Translations under genes and position numbers: made by a program
Notes under the pieces: model-generated
What the model saw: the letters and a program-made list of their open reading frames with translations, nothing else
Told to the model about the DNA's origin: nothing
The model's database searches: none
Source: an uncultured Geobacter sp.
GTDB lineage: Bacteria > Desulfobacterota > Desulfuromonadia > Geobacterales > DSM-12255
NCBI GenBank assembly: GCA_937871715.1
Contig: CALMOE010000106.1
Location: 1 to 35,240 of the forward strand
Length of the DNA: 35,240 nucleotides
Direction: 5' to 3'
Part shown: in pieces, positions 1-7,803 of the stretch
Numbering within the stretch: the stretch's first letter is position 1
Layout: the number at the start of each line of letters is the position of its first letter

Positions 1-45
1 GTATCATCCGCCGGGGGCCTTTTCAATGTGCAGTATGGTAGCGGC

Positions 46-2463
46 TTACTTGGAGACGCTCACGCCGACGGTGTTGGCGTTTCCCTGGAGGAGGGATGCG
101 GCATTCAGGGCCTGGTAGTGGTAGGGGGCGAAGAGGAGCCCCGGCTGGACCCTCGGCGATACCTGCGCCTGCCCGGATATCTTCCCTGCCGCTGAGGTGA
201 GGGTGACGGTCGCGCCATCCGCTACCCCAAGCCGTGCCGCGTCGGCTGCGGAGATCTCGATCACCGGGGTGCCGGCGACGCTCATGTTGTTCTCCGAGGC
301 CACGGTGCTGCTGCCGCTATGCTTGAGGATCGGGCCGACCAGCAGGGTCATCTCCGCCGCTTTGGCCCCAGTCGCCGAGACGGTGGCAAAGGCCGGTGCT
401 GCTGAAACGGCGCGGCTGGCGCTGCTGCCGTAGAGGGGGTTTGCCGCCTCGATCTGGGCGCCGACCTCCGCGGCGGTTGCCGCGATTGGAGAGCCGCCGA
501 TGCGGCCGATGAGATCGGCAATGATGGCCAGATCTCCCCTGGCTTCGCCCGGCGCTGAAATCGCCTGCTGCAGGGCCTGGACCCGGCCGTCTGGGGTGGT
601 GAAGCTGCCGCACTTCTCTGCGGCTGCCGCCCCGGGGAGGACGATGTGGGCCATGGCGGTCAGCTCGTTCTCCATTATGTCCTGGACGATGAGGAGGTTG
701 AGCTTCTCCAGCGCCCTCCTGATCCTGCCGTTTTCGGGGAAAGTCACCAGTGGGTTGCTCCCCAGGATGTAGAGCCCCTTGATGCTGCCATTCTCGATCC
801 CCTCGATGATCCCCCACAGCTCTTTGCCGTTCTCGGCGGGGACACCCCCCATCTCCAGCATGCCGAGGGTGTTGTTCTTCTCGTCCACCGGGAAGATGCC
901 TCCGGCGTCCTTGCCGAGGGCTCCGAGGAGGATCGCCAGGTTGGCCACGGCGCTTACCGCCTCCCCGGGTTTTGCGCTTCTGATGATGTCCGCCCCGAAG
1001 ATGATTGCCGGCTTGCTGCTAGCGGCAAGGAGCCTGGCCGCCGCCGTCAGGTCGGTCTCGGCAACCCCTGCGGCAGTTGCCAGTTCGGCGAGGGAGAGTG
1101 CGCCCAGGGAGGAGGCGAATGCTTCGGCACCATCTCCCGCAGGCGTCACGCCTGAATCGATGATCGCCTTGGCAAGTCCGGCGAGGAGGGGGAGCTCTCC
1201 GCCGGGGAGATACTGCAGGTAGCCGTTGGCGAACTTGCGCAGCTTGACGGAGCGCATGTTGGCGACGACGATTTTGGCGTCGTTCCTGGAGGCCGCCTTG
1301 ATGACCCGGTACTCCATGCCGGTGGACTCGGCGTTCAGGTCGCAGCCGAGCACCAGGATGGCGTCGGCCGAGTCGATCCGGTCGATGGTGGCGCTGGCGC
1401 CGTCGATCCCCAGTTGCGACTTGAGCTTTGCCACTGCCTGGGCGAAGCCGAGGCGCGCCTCCGAGTCCAGGTTGGGGGAGCCGATGGTCCCCTTGATCAG
1501 CCTGGAGAAGAGGAAGTTCTCCTCGTTGGTGACCCGCGGGGAGGCTATGGCGGCAAAGGAGGCGGGTACGAACGCCTTGATCCTCTCGGCTGCCGCGCTA
1601 AGGGCCTGATCCCAGCCGCTGGCCTTGCCGTCGACGCGGGGAGCGGTCAGCCGGCCGGGGGCGTTCAGGTAGGCGTAGCCGAAGCGGCCGTTGATGCAGA
1701 GGTTCCCCTCGTTAAACGTCGAGTCGTCGCTGGTGGTACGCTCCACGCGGCCATCCTTGCTGTGGTACTCGATCTGGCAGCCGGAGCTGCAGAAGGGGCA
1801 GACGCTCTGGGTTGCGTTGAAGGTCCATGGGCGCCCCTTGAATTTGAAGGGCTTGCTGATCAGGGTGCCGGTCGGGCAGACGGCGACGCAGTTGCCGCAG
1901 AACTCGCAGTCCAGGGGCTTGCCGCTGGCGGTGTCGATGATGGTGTTGTCCCCACGGTCGATGATGTTGATGGCATTGCAGCCGACGATCTCGTGGTCCA
2001 CCTTGACGCACTTCTCGCAGAGGATGCAGCGGTTCGGGTCCGACTCCAGCAGCTGCCAGTCGTAGCGTATGGGGAGGCGCTGCAGCACGGCGCCATACCC
2101 GGTCCTGTTCACTTCAAGGCCGTAGCAGTTGTCCTGCAGGTCGCACTCGCCGCCGGCGTCGCACACCGGGCAGTCCAGGGGGTGGTTGACCAGCATCAGC
2201 TCCATCACCTTCTTGCGGATGGCGGTGAGCTTCTCCGACTGGGTGGTCACCACGATCCCCTCTTTGACCGGGGTGTTGCAGGCGGTCATGGGGCGGTCGA
2301 CCCCCTCCACCTCAACCACGCAGATGCGGCAGGCGCCGGTGGGGGAGACCTTCTCCAGCCAGCAGAGGGTCGGGATCCTGATCCCCAGTTCCCTGGCTGC
2401 GGCGAGGATGGTTGTGCCGTGGGCAACGCTGATGGTTTTACCGTCGATGGTCAAGCTGATCAT
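46..2463 (-). CDS. sfrA: SfrA, NADPH oxidoreductase/Fe(III) reductase alpha subunit (NuoG/formate dehydrogenase-like)
   Basis: This is an 805-residue cytoplasmic iron-sulfur protein that pairs with SfrB just upstream. In Geobacter sulfurreducens SfrAB was isolated as a soluble NADPH-dependent Fe(III) reductase and is thought to reoxidise NADPH made during acetate metabolism. In order I see a [2Fe-2S] domain (C34, C45, C48, C62), a NuoG-type His/Cys cluster (H94, C98, C101, C107), two ferredoxin-type clusters (C146/149/152 with C162, and C186/189/192/196), a molybdopterin-oxidoreductase [4Fe-4S] motif (C222, C225, C229, C256), a molybdopterin-oxidoreductase-like body, and a molydop-binding-like domain from about residue 690. 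In the segment where formate dehydrogenases carry the catalytic Cys/Sec (around 331-345, beginning NLDSEARLG) there is no Cys, so formate dehydrogenase activity is unlikely. The ATG has GAGGAG nine bases upstream. The gene lies 173 bp downstream of sfrB on the same strand. Confidence 0.93.
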   Translation of the reverse strand: MISLTIDGKTISVAHGTTILAAARELGIRIPTLCWLEKVSPTGACRICVVEVEGVDRPMTACNTPVKEGIVVTTQSEKLTAIRKKVMELMLVNHPLDCPVCDAGGECDLQDNCYGLEVNRTGYGAVLQRLPIRYDWQLLESDPNRCILCEKCVKVDHEIVGCNAINIIDRGDNTIIDTASGKPLDCEFCGNCVAVCPTGTLISKPFKFKGRPWTFNATQSVCPFCSSGCQIEYHSKDGRVERTTSDDSTFNEGNLCINGRFGYAYLNAPGRLTAPRVDGKASGWDQALSAAAERIKAFVPASFAAIASPRVTNEENFLFSRLIKGTIGSPNLDSEARLGFAQAVAKLKSQLGIDGASATIDRIDSADAILVLGCDLNAESTGMEYRVIKAASRNDAKIVVANMRSVKLRKFANGYLQYLPGGELPLLAGLAKAIIDSGVTPAGDGAEAFASSLGALSLAELATAAGVAETDLTAAARLLAASSKPAIIFGADIIRSAKPGEAVSAVANLAILLGALGKDAGGIFPVDEKNNTLGMLEMGGVPAENGKELWGIIEGIENGSIKGLYILGSNPLVTFPENGRIRRALEKLNLLIVQDIMENELTAMAHIVLPGAAAAEKCGSFTTPDGRVQALQQAISAPGEARGDLAIIADLIGRIGGSPIAATAAEVGAQIEAANPLYGSSASRAVSAAPAFATVSATGAKAAEMTLLVGPILKHSGSSTVASENNMSVAGTPVIEISAADAARLGVADGATVTLTSAAGKISGQAQVSPRVQPGLLFAPYHYQALNAASLLQGNANTVGVSVSK

Positions 2464-2526
2464 ATGATTTTACTCCTCGATAATTCAGAGCGTACTGTTG
2501 AAACTGTTAATCCTGCCGGGTGAGAT

Positions 2527-2624
2527 TTTTTCGCAAGGTCAAGGCGTGCAAGAAATCCCGCGGAGGCGTAGCAGCGCTACGCCGCACAAGGGATTTCGCA
2601 GCACAACGCAGAGATTGCGAAAAA
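2527..2624. repeat. Long imperfect palindrome between sfrB and sfrA (REP/MITE-like intergenic repeat)
   Basis: About 98 bp fold back on themselves in three nested blocks. The outer arms are TTTTTCGCAA (2527-2536) and TTGCGAAAAA (2615-2624). The middle arms are GAAATCCC (2552-2559) and GGGATTTC (2590-2597). The inner arms are GGCGTAGC (2565-2572) and GCTACGCC (2576-2583) around a 3-nt loop, and the stretches between blocks also pair partly. The element sits 12 bp after the sfrB stop and about 60 bp before the sfrA ribosome-binding site, so it would be transcribed inside the sfrBA message. Its outer arm ends in a run of T on either strand, so it could act as a partial terminator or an RNA-stabilising stem. 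Its form suggests a dispersed palindromic repeat; copy number cannot be checked here. Confidence 0.7.
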
Positions 2625-2636
2625 GGCTCGTCCGGT

Positions 2637-4655
2637 CTAGACGGCGAGCATTGCCATGCGGTAGCAGCGCAAGCACCGCTCCGCCTCCGTCACCGCCTGC
2701 TGGTTGGTGAAGCCGAGCTCCACCTCCTGGTAGTTCCCCTTGCTGGCCCGCTCCTTGCCGTGGACCTCGGCCTGGTGGGCGCGCTTGACGGCGTCGAGCC
2801 AGGGGACCTGCTCGTTCTTGTCGTAGACCGGCAGATTGGTGAGGATGTCCTCGAACAGTTCGTCGTCGGTGATGTAGGCCTTCCCCTCTTCCAGCCAGCG
2901 CTGGATGACCCTGGCGGCCCGGTGGCCGTTGCCGACGCAGGCAACCACGGTCAGGGGCCCGATCTCGGCGTCGCCGCTGGCGAAGACGCCGTCCAGGTCG
3001 GTGATCAGGGTCCGGGCCAGCTCGTTCCCCATGCCGTCCTTGAGGTTCTTGCCGTCGGCCCCCTTGAGGGGGACGAACTTGGTGACAACCGTGTTCCACT
3101 TGGTGATGTCGATGCCGCAGTCGTTGGGGATGAAGGAGAGGTCAGGGTCCTGGCCGATGGCCGGGATGACCGTGTCGCACTCGATGACGAATTCGCTGCC
3201 TGCCACCGGTTCGGGGCGACGGCGGCCGGAGGCATCGGGCTCGCCAAGGGCCATGCGGACGCACTCCACGCCGGTGATCTGGTTGTTTTCGTCGGCAATG
3301 ACCCGGGTGGGGAGCACCTGGAACTCGAACTGGACACCTTCGTCGTCCGCCCCATCCACTTCCCAGACGTCGGCGGGCATCTCCTTGCGGGAGCGGCGGT
3401 AGACCAGGGTGGAGGCTTCGGCTCCTTCCCGCAGGGCAACCCGGACGCAGTCGATGGCGGTGTTGCCGCCGCCGACCACCACGACTTTGTTCCCCATGCC
3501 GGTGGGGCGCCCCATGTAGGCCTCGCGGAGGAAGTCGATCCCCCCCTTGAGGAACCCCTTGTAGCCGGCGTCCTCACCCTCGACCCCCATCGGCTTGGAG
3601 CGGTGGGCCCCCGGGGCGAGGAGGACTGCGTCATACTTGGCCTTCAGGTCGGCCAGGGAGATATCCTTGCCGACGCGGGTGTCGTAGATGATCTCAACCC
3701 CCATGGAGGCGATGATGTCGATGTCCCGCTGCAGCAGGTGGCGCGGCATCCGGTACGGCGGGATGCCGACGGCGATCATGCCGCCACCGTACCCCTCGGG
3801 GAGCGCCTCGTAGATGGTGCAGGGGTAACCCTCCAGGGCCAGGTAGTAGGCTGCCGCCAGGCCGGCCGGGCCGGCGCCGACGATGGCCACGGTCTTGCTC
3901 TTGCGGGCTTTCGGCTGCATCGGCGGGGCGATGTCGTGCTGCCACTCGTAGTCCGAGGCGGTCCGCTTGAGCACCATGATGCTGACCGCGTCATCGACAT
4001 TCTTCCTGCGGCAGGCGGTTTCGCACGGGTGGGGGCAGACGCGGCCGCAGACGGACGGCAGGGGCATGTTGTCCCGGATGATGGCCAGGGATTCGTCGTA
4101 GCGGCGGTCACGGATCGCCTCGATGTAGGCCGGGATGTCGATGTGGGCAGGGCACTTGTCCTGGCACGGCGCGGTGTACTTGTGGATGAATCGGTGCCCC
4201 TTCACCGCCGGGGCGCTCCCTGAGAGCCTGGCGACGAAGTCGCCGCGGAAGTGCTTCACCGCGTCGAACACCGGGACGGTGGATGTCTGGCAGAGGGTGC
4301 ACTTGCAGTTCTTCAAGAGGTCGGACAGATCGTCGACTACTGCCAGGTCGGCCTCCTTGGCGGTTCCACCTATCACGGACGCCAGCAGGTCGGCAAGTAC
4401 CTTTGTCCCCTTCTTGCCGGGGGTGCAGCGGCCGCAGCAGTAGAGACTCTGTACCCTCTGCATGTATTCGGCGGCCATGGCCGGAACATCCACATCCCTG
4501 TCGAAGATGATGATCCCGTCCCACCCCATGAACGCAGCCATGGGGGTTTCGCCGTCATGGGCCACCGGAAGCCGGAAGACCGCATCCTTGGCCTCCCCTT
4601 CACGCCGATTGTCAACAATATTTCTTCCCCAGCTGGAAAAAACCACCTGTGCCAC
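2637..4655 (-). CDS. sfrB: SfrB, NADPH oxidoreductase beta subunit (NuoF-like cluster fused to GltD-type flavoprotein)
   Basis: This 672-residue partner of SfrA is expected to bind FAD and NADPH and to pass electrons to SfrA. The N-terminal ~150 residues resemble the C-terminal iron-sulfur part of NuoF, with C73, C74, C77 and later C117, C119, C122. The rest resembles the glutamate synthase small subunit: a double [4Fe-4S] N-domain (C164, C168, C203, C207, C211, C215), an FAD-binding GAGPAG loop at 260-265, and a second nucleotide fold beginning VVVVGGGNTAID, expected to bind NADPH. A CLRCY motif lies close to the C-terminus. The start is GTG at 4655-4653 with GGAGG five bases upstream. It is the first gene of the sfrBA unit. 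In the NuoF-like motif the usual third Cys is Gly (CGRCTPG), so cluster ligation may differ from complex I. Confidence 0.93.
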   Translation of the reverse strand: MAQVVFSSWGRNIVDNRREGEAKDAVFRLPVAHDGETPMAAFMGWDGIIIFDRDVDVPAMAAEYMQRVQSLYCCGRCTPGKKGTKVLADLLASVIGGTAKEADLAVVDDLSDLLKNCKCTLCQTSTVPVFDAVKHFRGDFVARLSGSAPAVKGHRFIHKYTAPCQDKCPAHIDIPAYIEAIRDRRYDESLAIIRDNMPLPSVCGRVCPHPCETACRRKNVDDAVSIMVLKRTASDYEWQHDIAPPMQPKARKSKTVAIVGAGPAGLAAAYYLALEGYPCTIYEALPEGYGGGMIAVGIPPYRMPRHLLQRDIDIIASMGVEIIYDTRVGKDISLADLKAKYDAVLLAPGAHRSKPMGVEGEDAGYKGFLKGGIDFLREAYMGRPTGMGNKVVVVGGGNTAIDCVRVALREGAEASTLVYRRSRKEMPADVWEVDGADDEGVQFEFQVLPTRVIADENNQITGVECVRMALGEPDASGRRRPEPVAGSEFVIECDTVIPAIGQDPDLSFIPNDCGIDITKWNTVVTKFVPLKGADGKNLKDGMGNELARTLITDLDGVFASGDAEIGPLTVVACVGNGHRAARVIQRWLEEGKAYITDDELFEDILTNLPVYDKNEQVPWLDAVKRAHQAEVHGKERASKGNYQEVELGFTNQQAVTEAERCLRCYRMAMLAV

Positions 4656-4744
4656 TTATGCCTCCGGAGAACTTTTTAAGAATAAAATACGGTGTTAGCA
4701 AGCATAACCTGCTGAATTGGCTGAATAAATTTCGTTGGCGATAT

Positions 4745-4778
4745 TGTATACAGTATGCAGTTTTAGCACAGGTGTCAG
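4745..4778 (-). promoter_or_regulatory. Candidate sfrB promoter with overlapping TGTATACA palindrome
   Basis: On the minus strand CTGACA (4778-4773) and TACTGT (4755-4750) are 17 bp apart and could be the -35 and -10 boxes. The perfect palindrome TGTATACA (4745-4752) overlaps the -10 end, where a repressor would block polymerase. The same octamer also occurs upstream of the PEP carboxykinase gene (30516-30523). The -10 match is weak, and the assignment is an inference from spacing. Confidence 0.35.
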
Positions 4779-4818
4779 CGGCAAATCAAGGAAAAATTAA
4801 ATAGTTGAAGCAGAGTCG

Positions 4819-4847
4819 TTGCTTCGCTGCCGCGCCTTTGTTATATG
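4819..4847 (+). promoter_or_regulatory. Candidate promoter for the M29 aminopeptidase-coaE unit
   Basis: TTGCTT (4819-4824) and TATATG (4842-4847) are separated by 17 bp. Transcription would start near 4854. This places the ATG at 4845 inside the -10 box and supports translation from the later ATG at 4890. Confidence 0.4.
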
Positions 4848-4889
4848 AATTTGATTGCCCCCGGAAGGGGATGTTCGGGCGGAGGTCCC

Positions 4890-6020
4890 ATGGAAAAGCT
4901 GCAGGGTGCGTTTGCGTCACTTTTCGAGATCAATATGGGTGTCAGCAGTGGGGAGCGGATCGTGGTGTTCTCTGATCTGGTCCGGCCGGAGGAGTCCCCC
5001 GGCAGCGCGGAGCTGGATCGCCGCAACAGGCTCCACGCAACTGCCAGGGGGGCGGCAGATTTCGCCGCCCGGGTCTACGGCAACGCCTGCTTCGTGGATT
5101 TTCCGGCAACGCCGGCCTCCGGAGCCGAGCCGCCAGTGGATCTCTGGCGTGCGGTATTCGGCGAACCATTGGTCGACAAGCTTGCCGAGGGGGGGGTGCT
5201 TGCCCGCCTGCTGGCCAAGGAGGCAACTCCGGCGGACCTGGAGTCGGCAAGCGAGTTGGTGAAGGGGCGCAGCCAGGAGGTCGCCCGAGTGGTGGTCGCC
5301 ATGGCGAACAACTCCACCAGCCATACCCGTTTCCGTCATCTGGTGAATATGGCCGGCGGACGGTTTGCCAGCCTCCCCCACTTCGATCCGGAGATGTTCC
5401 ACTCCTCCATGGCCGTGGACTGGCGGGCGCTGGCGGAGCGGACAGCCCGGCTGGCTGCGGAGGTGAACCGGGCCGAGGGGCTGACCCTCTCGACTCCCAA
5501 CGGCACCCGCCTCTCCTTCAGCATGGCAGGCCGCCGTGCCGAAGGGGACGACGGCCTGCTCATCGCTCCCGGCAGCTTCGGCAACCTCCCGGCCGGGGAG
5601 GTTTACCTCGCCCCCCTGGAGGGGAGCGCCGAGGGGGAGCTGGTGCTGGAGTATGCCCCCACGCGCCGGCTGGAGAGCCCCTTGCGTCTTCTGGTCAGGG
5701 GTGGGGAGGTGGTCGAAATAGTCGGCGACGACCCGTATCGCCACTGGCTGGAGGAGAAGTTTGCCGCCAGCCGCAAGAACAGGAATATCGCCGAGCTGGG
5801 TATCGGCACCAACGACCGGGCCAGCAGGGCGGACAATATCCTGGAGGCGGAGAAGATTCTCGGCACTGTTCATGTGGCCCTGGGGGACAACTCCGGGTTC
5901 GGCGGTACCGTATCCACCCCTTTCCACGAGGACTATGTATTCTACGGTCCTACCCTGAAGGGGGCTCTTGCCGGGGGTGGGGAGCTTCTCCTCCTACGTG
6001 ACGGTACCCTGCTTGTCTAG
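4890..6020 (+). CDS. M29-family aminopeptidase (AmpS/AmpT type)
   Basis: This is a metallo-aminopeptidase of peptidase family M29, predicted to be cytoplasmic and to trim N-terminal residues from peptides with a dinuclear metal centre. Numbered from the longer frame that begins at 4845, the expected ligands are visible: E252 in the AGEVYLAP segment, E317 in NIAELGIGTN, H343 in GTVHVALG, and H361 and D363 in FHEDY. I start the protein at ATG 4890 (376 residues) because GGAGG lies four bases before it. The ATG at 4845 has no ribosome-binding site and falls within a likely -10 box. The tyrosine that many M29 enzymes carry shortly after the ligand histidine is not obvious here; the segment reads GDNSGFGG. 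coaE follows after 15 bp and is probably cotranscribed. Confidence 0.85.
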   Translation: MEKLQGAFASLFEINMGVSSGERIVVFSDLVRPEESPGSAELDRRNRLHATARGAADFAARVYGNACFVDFPATPASGAEPPVDLWRAVFGEPLVDKLAEGGVLARLLAKEATPADLESASELVKGRSQEVARVVVAMANNSTSHTRFRHLVNMAGGRFASLPHFDPEMFHSSMAVDWRALAERTARLAAEVNRAEGLTLSTPNGTRLSFSMAGRRAEGDDGLLIAPGSFGNLPAGEVYLAPLEGSAEGELVLEYAPTRRLESPLRLLVRGGEVVEIVGDDPYRHWLEEKFAASRKNRNIAELGIGTNDRASRADNILEAEKILGTVHVALGDNSGFGGTVSTPFHEDYVFYGPTLKGALAGGGELLLLRDGTLLV

Positions 6021-6035
6021 GCCAAGGGGGTGGGG

Positions 6036-6638
6036 ATGCGAGTAATCGGACTGACAGGGGGGATCGCCTCGGGGAAGAGTACCGTTGCCAGGATGCTGGC
6101 CGAGCGTGGCATCCCGGTAATAGATGCGGACCAGTTGGCCAGGGATGCGGTGGAGCCCGGCAGGCCGGCGCTCGATGCCATCGTGGCGCTGTGCGGAGCG
6201 ACTGTCTTGCAGGGGGACGGTACTCTCGACCGCAAGGAGCTGGGGGGGAGGGTGTTCGCCGATCCGGGGCTGCGCCGCCGGCTGGAGGCGATTCTGCATC
6301 CGGCCATCAAGGCCCTGGCCGAGGAGCGGTTGGCCGAGCTGCGCCGCAAGGGGGAGGCGGTGGCGGTGTACATGGCCCCCCTGCTCATCGAGGCCGGGGC
6401 AATTGATCGGGTGGACGAGCTCTGGGTCGTCTATGTCGACCGTGAAACCCAGATAACTAGGGCGATGGAGAGGGATGGAATAAGTCGCGAGGAGGCTGGG
6501 CAGCGTCTTGCCGCCCAGATGCCGATGGATGAGAAGCGAGCCCATGGCCGGGTGGTCATCGACAATTGCGGCACGCTGGGCGATCTGGAGGAGAGGGTGC
6601 TGGCGCTCTGCCGTGAAGAGCTGGGGTTGAGGCGGTGA
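6036..6638 (+). CDS. coaE: Dephospho-CoA kinase
   Basis: CoaE catalyses the last step of coenzyme A synthesis, ATP-dependent phosphorylation of the 3'-hydroxyl of dephospho-CoA. The 200-residue protein begins MRVIGLTGGIASGKST, a typical CoaE P-loop (residues 8-16), followed by the IDAD segment that binds the acceptor. The length is normal for the family. I use ATG 6036, with AAGGGGG about five bases upstream, rather than the GTG at 6030 that overlaps this ribosome-binding site. It follows the M29 peptidase gene by 15 bp and ends just before a strong hairpin. Confidence 0.95.
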   Translation: MRVIGLTGGIASGKSTVARMLAERGIPVIDADQLARDAVEPGRPALDAIVALCGATVLQGDGTLDRKELGGRVFADPGLRRRLEAILHPAIKALAEERLAELRRKGEAVAVYMAPLLIEAGAIDRVDELWVVYVDRETQITRAMERDGISREEAGQRLAAQMPMDEKRAHGRVVIDNCGTLGDLEERVLALCREELGLRR

Positions 6639-6644
6639 AAATGA

Positions 6645-6682
6645 GAAGGGGGCGAAAGGAGAACTCTCCTTTCGCCCCCTTC
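6645..6682. terminator. Bidirectional hairpin between coaE and the IclR gene
   Basis: A perfect 18-bp stem (6645-6662 with 6665-6682) has a 2-nt loop. It lies six bases after the coaE stop and about 20 bases after the end of the converging IclR gene. On the minus strand it is followed by a T-rich stretch (TTCTCATTTT reaching back to 6637). On the plus strand there is no T tract. It therefore looks like a good terminator for the IclR gene and a transcript-end stem for coaE. Confidence 0.8.
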
Positions 6683-6701
6683 CCGTCTGCAGTGGCTCGA
6701 A

Positions 6702-7484
6702 TTACTTGTGGAAGCCGAGCTTGACGGAGATGTCCTCCCCGGCCCGCTGCACCAGCGGGATGAGCTCTTTCTCCATCCTCTCCATGGAGAAGCGCATGGA
6801 GGGGCCGGAGATGCTGACTGCGCCGATGATCCTGCGAGTGTAGTCGCGGATCGGGGCGGCTACGCAGCAGACCCCCACGTCCAGCTCCTCGTTGTCTATG
6901 GCGTACCCCTGATCCGCAATCTTGCGCAGGTGGGTCTTGAAGTCGTCACGGTCGGTGATTGTGTTGGAGGTGTACCCCTTCAGCTCCTTGGACGGGAGAT
7001 AGTGCTCCAGTTCCTCGTCGGTCATGTAGGCCAGCTGGATCTTGCCTGCGGCGGTGCAGTAGGCGGGGAGCCTGGAGCCGACTCTGGGGACGACGCGTAC
7101 GGTGAGGTCTGTCTCCACCACGTCCAGGTAGACGATGTGCGACTCCTTCAGAATCGCCACGTAGGTCGTCTCGTTGCACTCCCTGACCAGCCCTTCGAGA
7201 ATCGGCCTTGACTGGCGAAGGAGCCCCATCTGCTTGATGAAGGTCTGTCCCAGTTCCAGGGTTTTCAGCCCGAGCCGGTAGTTTTCCGTTACCCTGTTCT
7301 GTTCGATGTAGTTCCTGGATTCAAGGGTTGCCAGGAGGCGGAAGACGTTGTTCTTGTGCAGCTTGAGTCTCTTGCTGAGCTCGGTTACTCCCAGTTCGTC
7401 CACGTCTCCATGGAACTGTTCAAGGAGGTCGAGGGCATGGTCGACCGCCTGGATGATATATTCCGATTTGTCTTTTTTTGCCAT
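6702..7484 (-). CDS. IclR-family transcriptional regulator
   Basis: This 260-residue protein has the IclR layout: an N-terminal winged helix-turn-helix (about 10-72, with DELGVTELSKRLKLHKNNVFRLL-type spacing) and a C-terminal effector-binding domain (about 85-255) with the conserved stretch around YCTAAGKIQLA and the late DVGVCCVAAPIRD segment. IclR proteins usually repress neighbouring metabolic genes and are released or strengthened by a small ligand. The position next to coaE, a usp gene and sfrAB resembles the G. sulfurreducens regulator in which a point mutation improved growth on lactate through derepression of succinyl-CoA synthetase. Orthology is inferred from memory of that neighbourhood. 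The start codon ATG has only a weak GGGG ribosome-binding site. It is divergent from the usp gene. Confidence 0.9.
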   Translation of the reverse strand: MAKKDKSEYIIQAVDHALDLLEQFHGDVDELGVTELSKRLKLHKNNVFRLLATLESRNYIEQNRVTENYRLGLKTLELGQTFIKQMGLLRQSRPILEGLVRECNETTYVAILKESHIVYLDVVETDLTVRVVPRVGSRLPAYCTAAGKIQLAYMTDEELEHYLPSKELKGYTSNTITDRDDFKTHLRKIADQGYAIDNEELDVGVCCVAAPIRDYTRRIIGAVSISGPSMRFSMERMEKELIPLVQRAGEDISVKLGFHK

Positions 7485-7516
7485 GGCACTATCCCCATAA
7501 ATTTTTCAAACAGAAT

Positions 7517-7546
7517 CAAATAACGCATTTGACGAAAAATAGTCAA
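7517..7546 (-). promoter_or_regulatory. Candidate promoter and inverted repeat upstream of the IclR gene
   Basis: On the minus strand TTGACT (7546-7541) could be a -35 box, with TATTTG (7522-7517) 18 bp further on as a poor -10. An inverted repeat TTGAC-8 nt-GTCAA (7529-7533 and 7542-7546) overlaps the -35, a plausible place for autoregulation. The whole region 7485-7803 is AT-rich, so several promoter readings are possible. Confidence 0.3.
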
Positions 7547-7596
7547 GGAATTTAACTCAAAATAAGTAAAAAATCAGTGTAAATTAACCACTCGTC

Positions 7597-7606
7597 GCGT
7601 ATACGC
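7597..7606. promoter_or_regulatory. GCGTATACGC palindrome in the IclR/usp divergent region
   Basis: This is a perfect 10-bp palindrome in the middle of the 319-bp AT-rich intergenic stretch 7485-7803, about 113 bp upstream of the IclR start. It shares the GTATAC core with the site in the sfrB promoter, but its flanks differ. It may be an operator. Apart from this and the candidate promoters, I see no small gene or structured RNA in the stretch. Confidence 0.3.
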
Positions 7607-7744
7607 TCCCTATTATGGATATTCCCGTTTTATTTCATTATAAAAAGTGAGCATGTATTTTAGTTGCACTTAAACAAATGCTGAAAAAAGTCAAAAATAT
7701 AGAGTGTATTTGCTATGTTCAAATTATAAAATAATGTTTTATGG

Positions 7745-7773
7745 TTGTCAATCGACTAGAATAAGGATATTTT
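7745..7773 (+). promoter_or_regulatory. Candidate promoter of the universal stress protein gene
   Basis: TTGTCA (7745-7750) and TATTTT (7768-7773) are 17 bp apart. Transcription would start near 7780, giving a leader of about 24 nt that contains GGAGG (7792-7796). Confidence 0.5.
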
Positions 7774-7803
7774 ACTTTTCAGCCCGGTTGTGGAGGAAAC
7801 GCC

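Noticed and set aside
2520-4223. A 567-codon open frame on the plus strand opposite sfrB
   Set aside because: It is antisense to a well-conserved gene and is a by-product of GC-rich codon use; its translation has no recognisable motif and no ribosome-binding site.
4845-4889. Earlier start of the M29 peptidase
   Set aside because: It has no ribosome-binding site, its ATG is within the probable -10 box, and the added residues are not family-like.
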